Positions 31,042 to 43,265 of a DNA stretch of 64,000 bases are shown piece by piece. Within the stretch, counting starts at the first letter, position 1. The number at the start of each line of letters is the position of its first letter. The stretch covers positions 808,501-872,500 of the forward strand of contig JAGVRJ010000010.1 in NCBI GenBank assembly GCA_019059635.1, given 5' to 3'. A model generated the notes under the pieces. That model did not search any database. It was not told where the DNA came from and was given only the letters and a program-made list of their open reading frames with translations. This stretch comes from Proales similis. Taxonomy: Eukaryota > Rotifera > Eurotatoria > Ploima > Proalidae. Position numbers and translations under genes: made by a program.

Positions 31042-32494
31042 TCAAGTCGATTGAAAGACGGTATTTATTAAACTGCTGGTTCTTCGTTTTGTATCTATTA
31101 CGATGACGTTTAATAGATGCCTAGATCTTCACATTTCTCTCTCGATCAATCTTGCCATCTAAAGTAAAAGAAGAATCCTGTTTTATCAAGTTCTTTTTAA
31201 TATTACCTTTCTTGCTTTGCGTTTTTCTATTCTCTACTCTCTTTACCCTCGGATCGTTGTTGGCCCGTTCGCTTATGCCTATTTTGGTTTAGCCATTCAT
31301 AAGATATGCTAATTCTGAACTTAAAATTATGCTTTAATGGCGCAGATAGAATCGCATAATATCACGTTTGGAACAAAAACGCTCCTCCGGCTTCACTGTT
31401 CAAGTTGTGGATGATTTTTATTTTAAATGGTGTTGTGTGTGCTCTCCATTTATTTCTACTAGAGGCTGGGTTTTTTTAAATAAATTTAACAACACATTGA
31501 ATAAATGTTATTAAACTAAACAGCCAGAACCCCACGTATCGGCGGTGTGGCTCTATTTATACTGACAGTTGGAACAGAGTGCAATAGGCGGAAGCGAACT
31601 CAGCGCCTCCGCCATTAGGACCTGACCTTGGTCTGTGAACAAGAACCAATCGTTCCCTTCTTATTCTAATTGCCCACTCAATTAGGCCGCGTCAGCTGCT
31701 TGTTGAAGCTTGCATCGTTATGCTTCGTTCACAATTATAAGCATAATAAATGTATTCTTATATGATTGGAAGAATTTTTTATGTTCGAGAGTTCGAGCTT
31801 AGTTGGTCAAATTTATTCATTTGCCCCAGCGACCCGCCAACGGCTGGAAGTCAGCATGCTTTTTTACGGTACTAAATCACTTTAGATTTAAAATGTAACA
31901 AGACGCAAGCTACACTTAGAGCCACAAGATTATCATTCCTAACGCCCTTATAGAGGTGGCATAATCCATAAAACGTTCACATCATATCTAATGTGCTTTA
32001 ACTAGCCAAGTTTAATTTGATCCATCTTCATATCAGAAAAATATCCTTTAATTTAGTAAACTAAGTAAAACATTGAAAGAGAAAAAATAAAAAACTGGGG
32101 TTTCATAAAAAAAGGAATCAATGGTGAATTAAAAATAAAGATATACTGAGCCAAGTAGAATAGTTAAAAGAGTTAGATAAATCTATAGAAAAGAGAGACA
32201 AGTAAAGAATGACCAGGAGTCCTTTAAAAATCATTTACTGGAAACGTTTGTGTTTTATTAATTCATAAAGCTGTTTTTTCAACAACTATTGTAAGATATT
32301 TTTACAACAAGAAATACCCGAAAGGAATACGGGATTGACAATTAAATCCTACAATAGGTGGCTATTTCATAAGTGTTGGCGCGTTAAATTCAGCAAAAGA
32401 GTCAAACTAGGAAAGAAATAATTCACGAGCGAACGACAGTTTTAATAAATTACAAAGGCCTGAATGCACTTTTAAACAATGATAGACGTTTGAT
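31042..32494. other. Intergenic, between the two MNK copies
   Basis: About 1.45 kb between the start of copy 1 and the stop of copy 2, both minus strand. AT-rich, no open frame of interest, and no resemblance to the flank of copy 2 beyond the first ten bases. Confidence 0.55.
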
Positions 32495-34228
32495 TTAAGG
32501 CAGTATCGTGCTTGATTTAAGAGTAGAAGAAAAATCTTCGTCTTCCACTGGGCTTTCAGAATCATTGTAACGAGATGCTAAGCTAATAGGCTTTGTAATC
32601 GACCGGGTATGAAAGCTTTGGTTAGAACAGACTACGACTGATTTAACTAATTCAACAAGAGGTTCGTAATCATCTGACTCTTCAATGCTATCAACATCAA
32701 ATTGATCATCCAGTCTAACTTTGAATTTCGGTACTCGGTAGCTCTGAGGAAAAAAATCGTCGTCCGAATCAAATTCGTGCACGTCTTGGTCGGGGCCCGC
32801 GAGAAATTTGAACTCAGGAGACGATACAGGAGTTATAAGATCCAATGAGGGGCGGCTAAGTGCAGATGGCGTATCTTTAGTAACACTCTTGGTAAATAAT
32901 CGAGAGGAACTCCGACTTTGGCTAACGAGGCGGTTAATGGCTAGAGCCTCATCAGCATATTTGTCTATGTCGCGTACGCTGTTGTTACGCTTCAGCATAT
33001 TGGGCGTACAGAGCTGCGTGCTCGGGGCTTCACCGCTTACCCAGGGATGATGCAGCACTTGGTCAGCAGTGAAGCGCTTGCTTGCGTCATGCTGGAGGAG
33101 GTGAGCGATCAGGTCTTTGGCGCTGTCACTGATGAAATCCCATCCAGGACTAGGAAAGTCGTAAACGCCTTGCTGAATGCGGTTGAAGAGCTGCTGCTGA
33201 CACTCGAAGCACTCCTGGCCCCGGTCCCAGCCGCAATCACTGCCACACTGGCCGGTGAATGGACACCGACCCGAGAGCATGATGTAGATGATGACCCCAA
33301 GGCTCCACATATCGCAGCGCTTGTCATACGACATGTCATTAATGAATGCCTCGACTACCTCCGGTGCCAAATATTCGGCCGAACCGACCGGACTGCTCAG
33401 CACGGGGGTGCTGATTGGGGTGGCCGACTGGCTCTTGAGCTTGATACTTGAGCCCAGATCAAAGTCGCATATCTTGACCGGGATGAGCGAGTCGCTGCAA
33501 GCACAAAGGATGTTCTCTGGCTTGAGATCGCGGTGAGCCATACCCTTCGAGTGCAGATAGTCCAGAGCGCTGGCGATATCTCGCACGATTAGACTTGCCT
33601 CGCGCTCACTCAGATGACCTCTCCGTTCGATGTGGTTGAGCAGCGGGCCGCCATACATCTTCTCGAAAACCACGTAAAATTTGTGCTCTTCTTCGAAGAA
33701 TTCGACGATCTGCAAGATATTGGGACAGTCTTTGCAGTGCAGGTATATCTCAATCTCCTTAAACACACGCTCGCGGTTCGGATGAAGATGCTTGTCGATT
33801 ACTTTCACCGCATATTCCTTGCGAGTGTAGATGTTGTTGCAGGTAAGAACTTTACCGTAAGCCCCCTCGCCTAGCAGCTGATCACTCATGCTGTAAACGT
33901 CTGAGAAGCAGTTCGCCTGCATATCGGCTGCAAAGCGCCGCTTTTTCTTCCGTCTATTATTGACACGACCGCCGTTAACTGCCTGCTCACCGGTCTCTTG
34001 ATTGACCGCCCCCTGCTCTGTGCCGCTGCTGGCTGCACTTGTGCATATGCTGAGAGCCTCTTGCTGGATCCCGGTCCGCGGCAGGTCAAGCTTCGACGGA
34101 CGCTTCAGACAACCGCGTGATCCTTCACCTTCAGCACACGACACTTGCTCACGGTCGCTCGTCACTGGAATCAGAAGCGATGGTTTTGCCAACTCTTCAC
34201 TAAACTGGAACATGGGATCTGCCAACAT
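32495..34228 (-). CDS. MNK-type protein kinase, copy 2, short tail
   Basis: An intronless frame of 577 residues. Residues 1 to about 440 are the same as in copy 1, including the basic N-terminal patch, [19 protein letters not shown], the Cys-rich insertion, and the run through [22 protein letters not shown]. The tail of about 137 residues is different: TP and SP sites ([21 protein letters not shown]), then an acidic stretch ([16 protein letters not shown]) and a serine-rich end. The two products should share substrates but differ in localisation or docking (inference). No MAPK-docking motif of vertebrate type was recognised in either tail. Confidence 0.93.
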   Translation of the reverse strand: MLADPMFQFSEELAKPSLLIPVTSDREQVSCAEGEGSRGCLKRPSKLDLPRTGIQQEALSICTSAASSGTEQGAVNQETGEQAVNGGRVNNRRKKKRRFAADMQANCFSDVYSMSDQLLGEGAYGKVLTCNNIYTRKEYAVKVIDKHLHPNRERVFKEIEIYLHCKDCPNILQIVEFFEEEHKFYVVFEKMYGGPLLNHIERRGHLSEREASLIVRDIASALDYLHSKGMAHRDLKPENILCACSDSLIPVKICDFDLGSSIKLKSQSATPISTPVLSSPVGSAEYLAPEVVEAFINDMSYDKRCDMWSLGVIIYIMLSGRCPFTGQCGSDCGWDRGQECFECQQQLFNRIQQGVYDFPSPGWDFISDSAKDLIAHLLQHDASKRFTADQVLHHPWVSGEAPSTQLCTPNMLKRNNSVRDIDKYADEALAINRLVSQSRSSSRLFTKSVTKDTPSALSRPSLDLITPVSSPEFKFLAGPDQDVHEFDSDDDFFPQSYRVPKFKVRLDDQFDVDSIEESDDYEPLVELVKSVVVCSNQSFHTRSITKPISLASRYNDSESPVEDEDFSSTLKSSTILP

Positions 34229-34238
34229 CTTTGCTTTT
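32908..34238 (-). repeat. Duplicated MNK kinase block (copy 2)
   Basis: Partner of 29711-31041. The base-level match covers the N-terminal region and kinase domain only. Confidence 0.92.
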
Positions 34239-34628
34239 CTTACTCCTCCACCCTGTTGTTTTTATCGTAGTTGGTTTTGGCTTTGATTATTAAGATCTAT
34301 TGGCTCTCATTCATATCGACAAGTTGATTCTTTGAATGTTTTCGTCGACACTCTCCCTCTTTTTGAATCATACACACCCTACACACTATACGTGTTCATT
34401 GCTTTATTCTGGATAATTTGCTCTCTCGCATATTATATTCTATATTGAACACACGCAATTCTTTTTTATGCGTTTTTAAGTATTGCGCAGTTCTCTTATT
34501 ACCACTCACTTTTGTCTTATTTTCAAGTTTTCATTTTGTAGCTTAAATTTTTTTCTTTAATTTTTCTGGTACTCGGATTATTTTCGGAGAATCTTTTACG
34601 CTTAATATTTTATTCATGTTTAATTTTT
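34229..34628. other. Intergenic, MNK copy 2 to PHF24-like gene
   Basis: About 400 AT-rich bases, including TTTATT-like and T-rich stretches at the PHF24-like 3' end. Nothing else was recognised. Confidence 0.55.
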
Positions 34629-36356
34629 TTAAGAAACGCCATCTATCAATTTCAATGTTTGATGTGTCGTTTGCTTATTTCTTTGTTTTTCGCGAGGGAA
34701 TATAGACGGTAACTGAGTGTTTCTTGATTTTATACCGAGTCTTTTTAAATGCGTGTCCCTAGTTGTTTCTCCAAAAGATTGATCATGTGAATCTTTTTTG
34801 CCTTTTCTTCTTAGTTTATTTTTGCTCCCGTTTTGATCTGATCTGTCGAGCAGCTCTTTATTCGATTTGTGCCTGATAACAAACCTTGCAGATCCAAACT
34901 CAACTCCACGCCTTTTATTGCTTGAGTGACTTCCTTTGACAATTTTTTCCTGGCTCGAACCTTCGCTTTGAACTAGATTTAAAAGCGATTCAGTTGCTGT
35001 CAGCTGTTTGATTAAATTGATTTCAGTTAAGCCTTTTGTATGAGTTATTATCCGCCTGACTGTTTTAGGATGAAATTCTGCGGAGTTCATGCGATCTAGA
35101 AGCAGCAAATAAGAAATTTTGCGAATAAATTCATCCCAAATTGTCTTTATAGACGCCTTTTTCATTTCTTTGGACCTGTCTCTTGGGTCAAGCAAGTCAT
35201 CACAGTTTTTCATATGCAAATAGAAAGAAAATCCTAGTTTTTTCCTAGATGGTTGTTGAGGACAAAAAGAATATGAAGTCTTGGTGAATTTAAAGTTACT
35301 TGAGTTTGCGCATTAAGCTCACGTAACATTTACGGGCGTCTTCCCATCTTATCATTTGATGACCCTCTGGATCATAATGTTTGAAAAACCGCTTAGCTTG
35401 AATTAATTCTTTAACTGACAATTGATTTGCTAGCTGGATCTTAGATTTCAGAATAGATCGAAATATTTTTATTTTAATTTTCATTCGTGAATTACCCGAT
35501 TTACCCTGCCAAGGCGGTTGGCAGCTTCAAAGTTAATAAATTCATTCCAACTTATAGAACCAGTATTGTCTAGGTCCATAGCATTAAACATTTTTCTCTC
35601 TTCCCTCTCTTGCTCAGATGACATCTCAAAAAGATTCTCTCGCATATGGATCCGTTTTTTGCCAGCTATATATTCGTCAATGCTCACTAAGTCTCCTCAA
35701 TTCCAAACAAATAAGAAAAAAATGAGTTTCTTTGGATGCTCTCAGAAAGCTTACTTTTCTGGCAGTCGAGATCATCAAACATCTCAATTAAAATCCTCAT
35801 ATCTTCATCATTCAATAGTTTACTTAAATCACTCTAATGGATTTTATTAACTCATGAACAAAATCATGTAATGGATCTAGAACCTACACAATCCGAACAC
35901 GACCATTCGGCTTTGATTGGTACTTCTATAGTATCAAGGTGACCCATTTTGAACAGGCATGAAAGATGAAATACTTTGGAGCAAACTTTGCATTCTAAAT
36001 TAGCTTCATCGCACAAATCATCACAAGCGAAGCATCTATACTCTTTTTCTTGATAAAACTGAGGAATGATAAAGAATTTAAATCAATCAACTAAAGTTCC
36101 TGTATGATTACATTTTTTTCATCATCAAGCGTTGGCATTGATGGTAAAAACCACAAAAAATTAAGCTTCGACCGATGAGATTTAATTATCAAGTTGCGTT
36201 GACTGTTTCTGACACTTTTAGCCTGAATTTTCAGACCTATCGGAATGTAAAATCGAAAATGCTTATATTATAATAAATAAAAAAGTCTAATTAACCTTTT
36301 TTTGGCTCAAACCTAGCCTTTTGAAGATTGGGATTTTTGACTTTGGGAAATGGCAT
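34629..36356 (-). CDS. PHF24/GINIP-like protein: PHD finger plus EF-hand-like region
   Basis: Seven exons (36296-36356, 36112-36236, 35888-36058, 35755-35833, 35496-35695, 35300-35439, 34629-35244) encode 463 residues. A PHD-type zinc finger (C-F-A-C, LECKVC, FHLSC, WSCSDC; about residues 70-120) is followed by helices that match vertebrate PHF24: LSKLLNDEDM, SSEQEREERKMFNAMDLDNTG with an EF-hand loop (DLDNTGSISWNE), and LSVKELIQAKRFF. Next comes IWDEFIRKISYLLLLDRMNSAEFHPK, which matches the vertebrate C terminus ([23 protein letters not shown]). About 130 basic residues extend beyond it. Family knowledge: PHF24 (GINIP) binds activated G-alpha-i and modulates GABA-B signalling. The start is the first ATG of the first recognised exon; an earlier exon is possible. 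Confidence 0.82.
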
Positions 36357-37721
36357 GCTTCCCTCAGCTAGTTCCAGTTAATCTTTTTCTAAAAGCTAAA
36401 AAAAATTATTTAACTCTACACAATCCGATAAAATTAAAAAAGAAATCCGATTCGTGGGAAATAACTTCCCAAATTCGTAGAAGTGATTAAAATTTTCCAA
36501 CTTTATGGTTTCCTAAGTTTTCTTCATCCATTCAATAACTTTGCTGCCGCCACTGCCAACGGGTATATTATTTTAATGCTTACCTAAATATTTTACTTGA
36601 CTTACAAAGGCTTTCAAATTCTGACCTAGCTTAAATGTTTGTTGAATAAACCATTGACTGAAGAAAAACTAAGTTTTCAAAAATATGCAGGCTTACTCGT
36701 GGCAGACGCCATAAAAAGTTTCAGATTTAGAGCGCATATGAATAGAACAACCTTAATTCGACCAATGTGTGCCCTTGAATGACTGTATAAAATTCGACGC
36801 TTCAAACAGAAACAACAAGGACACGCACTCCAACCTTTTTTACATTTTTCTTAATTTGCTTTATTATGAGTCTTAACTATTTGGGTTTAAAAGATTCTGT
36901 GGTTTACAGCACTTAGTTTCATAATTTACTAATGTTAAAACCAACAAGAGCTTTTTCAGTTTAATTAGGCTACATAAATCAATCGATCGATTGATTAAAT
37001 AGAATTCATAATAATCTTTTAAAGTATTATAATTAAGACCTGAGTAAGAAGTCAATCTCTTAAAATTTAAATTGAAATTGTTTTCACTTAACTTGTGAGT
37101 AAATTGATCTGTATAAGCATCATTTTAAGCTTAGAAGAATTAATAGAAAGAAAGAAGCTAGAGAACGTTAAAGGATTTAAAAAAAAATATCAGTTTGTTG
37201 CCCTTCACATCTTTTTATATCAATTTCTTTTATTGGTGTTTAAAAAGGCATATATATCTTGCATAAGATAAGTTTCATGTTGTGTTGCGAAGCGTAGCAG
37301 ACCAGATTTGTTGACGAGTTAAAATTCATTGCGATCAAAATTAAACCCAAATTTTATTCAACTCAGTTGTAGCAGAATAATAAAATTAAAATAATATGAT
37401 TCTCATGTCTTGTTAGATGTTTAAAAGGTTGAATAAAAACTGAAGATTTTCGTCAAAATTCTACTTTTGATACCTTGGCCGCTCGAATTTTCTATATCTC
37501 AGATAAATTAGCCATTTTCTAGGAAAGGTCGAATAACCACAAAAATGCGTTTCAGACTCTTTAACCAGTTTTGATTTTTTGGATTATTTGGATTATTTTA
37601 ATAACTGCTTGATTTTGATTCCGAAACTGCTGCTAAATGTTAATATAAATCTGTGAGCTAAGCATAAACAAGTCGTCCTGGACAACCAGTTATTTCCATT
37701 CCGAAAATTACACCTCGAAAA
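36357..37721. other. Divergent intergenic region, PHF24-like (-) and RABEPK (+)
   Basis: About 1.36 kb of very AT-rich sequence. No frame with family similarity and no RNA gene was recognised. Confidence 0.55.
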
Positions 37722-38835
37722 ATGGAGCTAATACCAATTTACCAAAATGACTCTGAGATCAGTGAAAATCTCTGGTATTGTGTGGTAGCTATAGGGGATT
37801 CGCCTTCAATGAGAGTGGGACATACTGTGATTCAGCCAGACAAATATGATGATGGAGAGGGTATAGCAAAAGAAAAACGGTTGCTTTTTATTGGAGGAGC
37901 GAACCCATCAGGTTCTTTTAACGATGTATATGAACTTGATCTTGAAAATCTTAAATGGGATAGAATAGAGGAATTTGAACGTCAGTTTAAAGAGAGCAGA
38001 TACGAACATGCATGCATCCAAACACCACAAAGAGAAGTTTTAATATTCGGTGGTTCAAATAACGAGTCAAATCTGCAATCTACATATCTTTTCGAACTAG
38101 AGAGCAAGCAGTGTCGTCTAGTCGGAGAAAATGCAATAAATAAACCAAGTGGTCGAACGCAGCATGTTGGAGTGGGTTATAAAGGACAATTATTTGTATT
38201 CGGAGGCGGATTTAAAGGAACGACTCCAGTTGATGATGTTAAAATTTATATCTTCAATAGCATTCAAGAGAAGTGGATAGCAATTAAACCAAATGGAGAT
38301 ACACCCTTGGCAAGACACGGTCACATTATGGTAAATTATAATGATCAAGTGATCATTCTTCATGCCGGAATGAGTGGAGAGTCTTTTTTTGACGACCTTT
38401 GGAAGTTCGATCTCAAAACTTTAACTTGGCAAATAATTGAATGTAATAATAAAACGCAACAAGTACCACCTGCCAGGGCTGCTCATGGTGGAGTAATTTC
38501 TCATGATAATTTGTTCATATTCGGTGGCCTCGGAAAAATCGGACATGCTCTGGATGATTTATGGCAGTTTAACATTGGTAATCATGATTTTCAATAAAAA
38601 AAATATATTTTAGATTGATTATAAAAAATAAGAAACGAATGTTTGGAGCTTCGTGGATACAGGATTCAACCGACCCGCAAGCAGGCTTGACTTTGCATTC
38701 ACAAAGGTCTGTTTGTCAAAATCGCTCAACAAATGCAACACTTCGAAAGACTCCAGTGAATATTTATTTATTCATGGTGGAATGGACACCTATGGAAATA
38801 TATTCGATGACTGCTTTATCATTAAAATTGCATAA
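37722..38835 (+). CDS. RABEPK: Rab9 effector protein with kelch motifs
   Basis: Two exons (37722-38577 and 38633-38835) encode 352 residues. Kelch repeats run the whole length: RVGHTV, LLFIGGANPSGSFNDVYELDLE, VLIFGGSN, LFVFGGGFKGT, ARHGHIMV, DDLWKFDLKTLTW, LFIFGG, and finally FIHGGMDTYGNIFDDCFI, which matches the end of human RABEPK (VFGGMNTEGEIYDDC). A six-bladed beta-propeller is expected. Family role: binds Rab9-GTP and aids endosome-to-Golgi transport. The acceptor before 38633 was chosen because it alone continues the kelch frame (NIETNVWSFVD). Its stop codon lies only 28 bases from the stop of the convergent WDR4 gene. Confidence 0.92.
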
Positions 38836-38863
38836 TTGCATCCAAAGATATAAAGCAATCAAG

Positions 38864-40391
38864 TCATTTGAATTGCTTAGATTCCTGAGTCGAATCTTGC
38901 GATGTGTCATCTATTTTTCTTTTGTTTACCTGTTGACTGTTTATCTTTTGATTCTTTTTCTCAAAGTATTCTGTCAAATTATCAGTACAGTGTTTGAACA
39001 AAAGCTTGAACTCTTCTCTGGTACTGTGTCCAATATCTAAACAAGAAACAATACAAAGACTTTGATACCATTTTTTAATATGTTACTGACTTTTTTGAAG
39101 ATTTTCCGCAAGTAATTGAGTCAAAGAAGAAAATTTCTCCTCGTCGCAGTCCAATAACTTAATGACACGGTATTTAATTCAGAAATGATTAAGGAAAAAT
39201 GATAGTTGTTACTTTTCCACATTCAAGTCGTTTGATCCCTACATGGGATCCGTTTGAGTCGGACCAAGCAGTAAAATAGTAAGAGTTAACCAGCCAAACT
39301 ATCTTGAAATATTGTTTTCCATCATCAATCTTATCTTTGTAAACAATTTGTTTCAAGTCTAAATCAACATAGAATTTGAGAACAGACGGGGGCCTTTTAT
39401 TATGCAAATTAAATACTAATTGTGATGGTACCTTGCGATCATACTTACTCGAAAGTTTGAACCAAAATGTCACCAGACGTTGGATTATAAGTGAAACCCA
39501 TTACTGCGCAGCTGCTTCGAGTGTTGGGACAGACTTTATTTATATCCATCTTTTCAACTTTTGTTCCTGTACTTATGTCCCATAAAATAAGAGAACCGTC
39601 CTTTTCAATTATAAATTAAGTAATTATTGCTTTTAAAATAAAACTTTTCTTTCTCAAACCGCAGATGAAGAAAGCAGAATTTGGGGGCTGAGGAGCTGCA
39701 TCTGGGTTATAAAGCTTACGATGATCCATTACCACATTTAAGAAAAAAAAAACAAATAAACTCGTTAAACGTACTCGGTATGACCAAGCATGTAGCTTTT
39801 TATGTGGTAAGCTCGAGGAAAATGACTTAGACGAATTTTTTCATCTCTATCAGCGGTAATGATAATTTTTTCATCTTCGGTAAGTAAAAGATCCATAAGC
39901 ATTGACAAATGCCCCATCAGAAGTTCAAATTCATTGCAATCTTTATCATCTAGTTTAAAGACGTAAACGTCTCCGGTTTTATCACCCATAATGATCGTTT
40001 GCTCATCTCTGGAAACAATTAACTTCGAGGCTTTTTTTTGTGTTGATCTTATGAGAAAATAACTTAATATGCATTCTTATTCCTTTTTTTAAGCAGAAGA
40101 ATACTTTGTTATAATGACTGAACCAGAGCTACAGTCGATCAAATGAAAAATCTTGAAAATATCGGTGAATGCTATTTGGTTCTTTTTTTTTAAAAAAACA
40201 GCAGCAGTAATTTCTTCTGTGTGAACATAACTGAACACTGATTGAAGCTTAATTCTTTATATCCTTTTAAAACCTGAGCAAATTTAGTGTTTATTTATAT
40301 CTTACTCATCTAATCCACCAAACACTGTAAGGTTTTTATAATTTACCAACAAAAGCTTTTGGAATTCTTGGTCTACTTGCAGAAAAATCAT
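38864..40391 (-). CDS. WDR4: WDR4, non-catalytic subunit of tRNA m7G methyltransferase
   Basis: Eight exons (40306-40391, 40105-40254, 39771-40062, 39660-39701, 39449-39600, 39213-39393, 39091-39157, 38864-39036) encode 380 residues. The most conserved part is MGDKTGDVYVF, GHLSMLMDLLLTEDEKIIITADRDEKIR, then YMLGHTEY, ILLSSSADGSLILWD; these are the WDR4/Trm82 signatures. The C-terminal FKLLFKHCTDNLTEYFEKK matches the human LYKATFDNVTSYLKKKEE. Role: with METTL1 (Trm8) it forms the enzyme that makes m7G46 in tRNAs; WDR4 is the WD40 scaffold. Introns are about 50-70 bases. The first exon is the least certain. Confidence 0.9.
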
Positions 40392-40883
40392 TCTTGAATT
40401 TTTTAACTTAAGAATCTATGTACTAAATACAAGTTCACGATTTTCTTTAACAACATTCTTATAGAAAATTTCGAATCCAAATAAACATTGTCCTAGTTTG
40501 ATCAACTTTGCCCATAAACAATAATAACTTGTCAAAGTTTTTTACTAAGATGAACATTTAATCAAAGTTGGTGCTATTTAACCGTGGCAATAAATTTAAA
40601 AATAGAAAAATAAAACTTGATTGATGTTCTTGATATCGAACCAAAATCAACCCATCAAGAGACTTTATAAAATATCAGTTAATAAGAAATAATAAGAATC
40701 CGTCTTAGCTAATTTTCTTTACTGGCCACATAAGCCCAAGATAAGCCTTATAGCCAGCATGATAAGAAAGGATAAATACGAGCATTCCTGATGAACGTCG
40801 AATGAACGATGACTGATAAGAATAAAAGTCATACGATTTTTTGCTCAAGCTAAAAAGCTTTTTTTTGTAGTTATATTAGTAAA
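40392..40883. other. Divergent promoter region, WDR4 (-) and arylsulfatase (+)
   Basis: About 490 bases between divergent start codons. A T-run followed by GTAG (to 40870) lies just before the arylsulfatase ATG and looks like a splice acceptor. Nothing else was recognised. Confidence 0.55.
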
Positions 40884-43265
40884 ATGGTACTTTCATTTTG
40901 CTTTCAATATTGGTTCTTACTTGGGCTCCTTTTTAATGTTGAATCGAAACCAAAAAATGTCTTGTTTATTGTTGTAGACGACATTGGTAAGATATAATTT
41001 GTACAACATTATGACTTACATTTATAGCGTTATATTAACCAAATACACGAAATGTTAGGTTGGGCTGATCTTGGATATGTCGATCCTGAAATTCTGACTC
41101 CAAATATTAACAACTTAGCAACAAGAGGAATTCAATTAAACTATTCATATGCGTATTCCGCTTGCACGCCGTAAACCTCTCATGCGAAAAAAAACAGCAA
41201 ATTTCAAAAGTTTATATTCTCAAAATAAGGTCAAGGAATTCAATATTGTCCGGAGTCTATGCAGAGCACACAGGCCTTCAGGTACCAATGTTTATTTAAA
41301 GAAAGATCATAAAAAAATCTTATTTTTCAAAAGCACAGTGTTATTCTTCCCGAAGAACCGATTGGTCTTCCCACTTCATTTTCTTTGATGCCACAAATTT
41401 TCAAAGAATTAGGCTACAAAACTCATGCAATTGGAAAGTAACCTATTTACTATTCAACTACTTAACAAGCAAACTTCTTTAGGTTTTTAAATTTTTTCCT
41501 AAGATGGCATTTGGGATTTTGCAATCTAAAATACACTCCAGTGGGGAGAGGATTTGACTCATTCTATGGATATTTCAATGCCCAGGAAGATTACTATACC
41601 CACAGAGTGCCTGGTTTGCTTTCAACACATTTAAGAATATACTGAATTATCAAAATGCTCTATTTTTCTTAAGCGAATGTGGTTTTTGGAAATAATGACG
41701 GGTTGGACTTTTGGAATCAAACAGCCGAATATCTCGAGCCAGTCTTGGATAAAAATAATACTTATTCTACAGTAATAATCAATTAAAAATAACTGGAAAT
41801 TCACTCTGTAAAATTCTTTTAAAAAGTTCGCTTTTACTCAGAGAGCCATCGAAATATTAGAAGAGCATGATAAAGATAGTCCTTTCTTTATGTATTTCGC
41901 TTTTCAAAATGCGCATTTGCCCAATCAGGTTTATATTATAAGGTCTTTTGGCTTGATATAAAACTCAATGTTGTTAAAAATATACAGGTTCCAAAAGAAT
42001 ATGAAGAAAAATATATGGATATAGAAGACCAGGATAGAAGAAAATACTTAGGGATGATTACAATTATGGACGAAGCCATAGGAAATCTGACTAAAAAGCT
42101 GGAAAGTCTAAACATTCTTGAAGATACCCTTATATTTTTTACCAGGTAGGACCTATCATTTCTGCTAAAGGAAATGAAAAAACCTTTAAAATTCAAAAGC
42201 GACAATGGAGGAGCCGTTTATACAGCTGGAAGAAATTTTCCTTTGAGAGGAGGAAAATTAACGGCTTTTGAAGGAGGTAAACTGACTAATCGTATTTAAA
42301 ATTCATCGAAAGCAGTTGAAATTAAAAACCTCATTCAAGGTCATAGAGTAAGAGCATTTATATTCGATCCTTCCCTCAAACCGTCTGTATTTAATGGAAT
42401 GTTTCACGCTGTTGATTGGTTATTAAACTTAGTTTTTTATTGAAAGCTGTAATTTAAAAACATTTTTTTCTAAAGGCTTCCAACAGTTTTACATGCAGCC
42501 ACAGGAACCCCAACAGGTTAGGGAAGCGCATCGAGCAATCAATCGCAATTTTTGTTCAAATTTTTCAATTTTTTATAGAATTAATGGGAATAGATGGAAT
42601 TGATCAGTGGTTATCGATTACTAAAAATTATCCGAGTAACAGAACATCTTTTATTTACAACATTGATCCTTTGGGCCAGATTGGTTGCTTTTATTTCGTA
42701 AGATTATAGCTTTCATCAATCATTACTACATCTTAATAAAAATGCCTCACAATCAAAAACTATAAAAGGCAACAAATGCGATAAGGTTAACTATAATGAA
42801 ATATTAATCACTTCAGAAAATCATCAAAGTGAAATTAAGGGAAGGAGACTGGAAACTTATCAAAGGATGTCCAGGAGTGTTTACCGATTGGTACCCAGTT
42901 CCTCAATACGATTCTTTCTACTTGGAGGCGTATTTTCAAAGACTTTATCAAACAAGAAACATGACCCGATATTCAAAACCAAAAAACAGTGCGACACTAT
43001 TAAAAGAAACCCTTTTGTTTAACATAAAAGGTATAAAGTTTTGAAAATGATAAGATTATTTCTAATCAAGTGAATTTTTCTAGATGATCCACTGGAAAAA
43101 AACAATTTAGCGGAAAAGTATCCGAATAAAGTAAAGGAACTTGAAGCTAAAATTGAGGAATATCTTAAAACATCGGCCCCTCCGTTAAATCCTCCATCAT
43201 TGCTTCCTGATGCCAATGCAAATCCTTCAAAATGGGGAGACAAATGGTCACCGGGATGGTGTTAA
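40884..43265 (+). CDS. Arylsulfatase (ARSB/ARSI/ARSJ type)
   Basis: Fourteen small exons encode 516 residues: 40884-40986, 41059-41170, 41230-41281, 41334-41437, 41504-41613, 41674-41771, 41827-41928, 41988-42145, 42200-42276, 42340-42418, 42476-42516, 42579-42697, 42817-43030 and 43084-43265. A signal peptide is followed by LFIVVDDIGWADLGY (metal-binding Asp pair) and CTPSRNSILSG, the sulfatase motif whose Cys becomes formylglycine; the motif is split across an intron after CTP. Then IGKWHLG (catalytic Lys, His), SDNGG and LRGGK. The motif order and C-terminal SPGWC are as in ARSB-like enzymes. Role: a lysosomal or secreted sulfatase, probably acting on sulfated glycosaminoglycans. The active-site residues I can see are intact, so it should be active. 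Exact substrate unknown. Confidence 0.93.

Noticed and set aside
38615..39040. 141-codon plus-strand frame after RABEPK exon 1
   Set aside because: It runs in another frame over the last RABEPK exon and over WDR4 antisense. Kelch and WD40 motifs support the other reading.
41149..41388. 79-codon plus-strand frame within the arylsulfatase
   Set aside because: It spans introns and the wrong frame of exons 2-4. The spliced model restores CTPSR.
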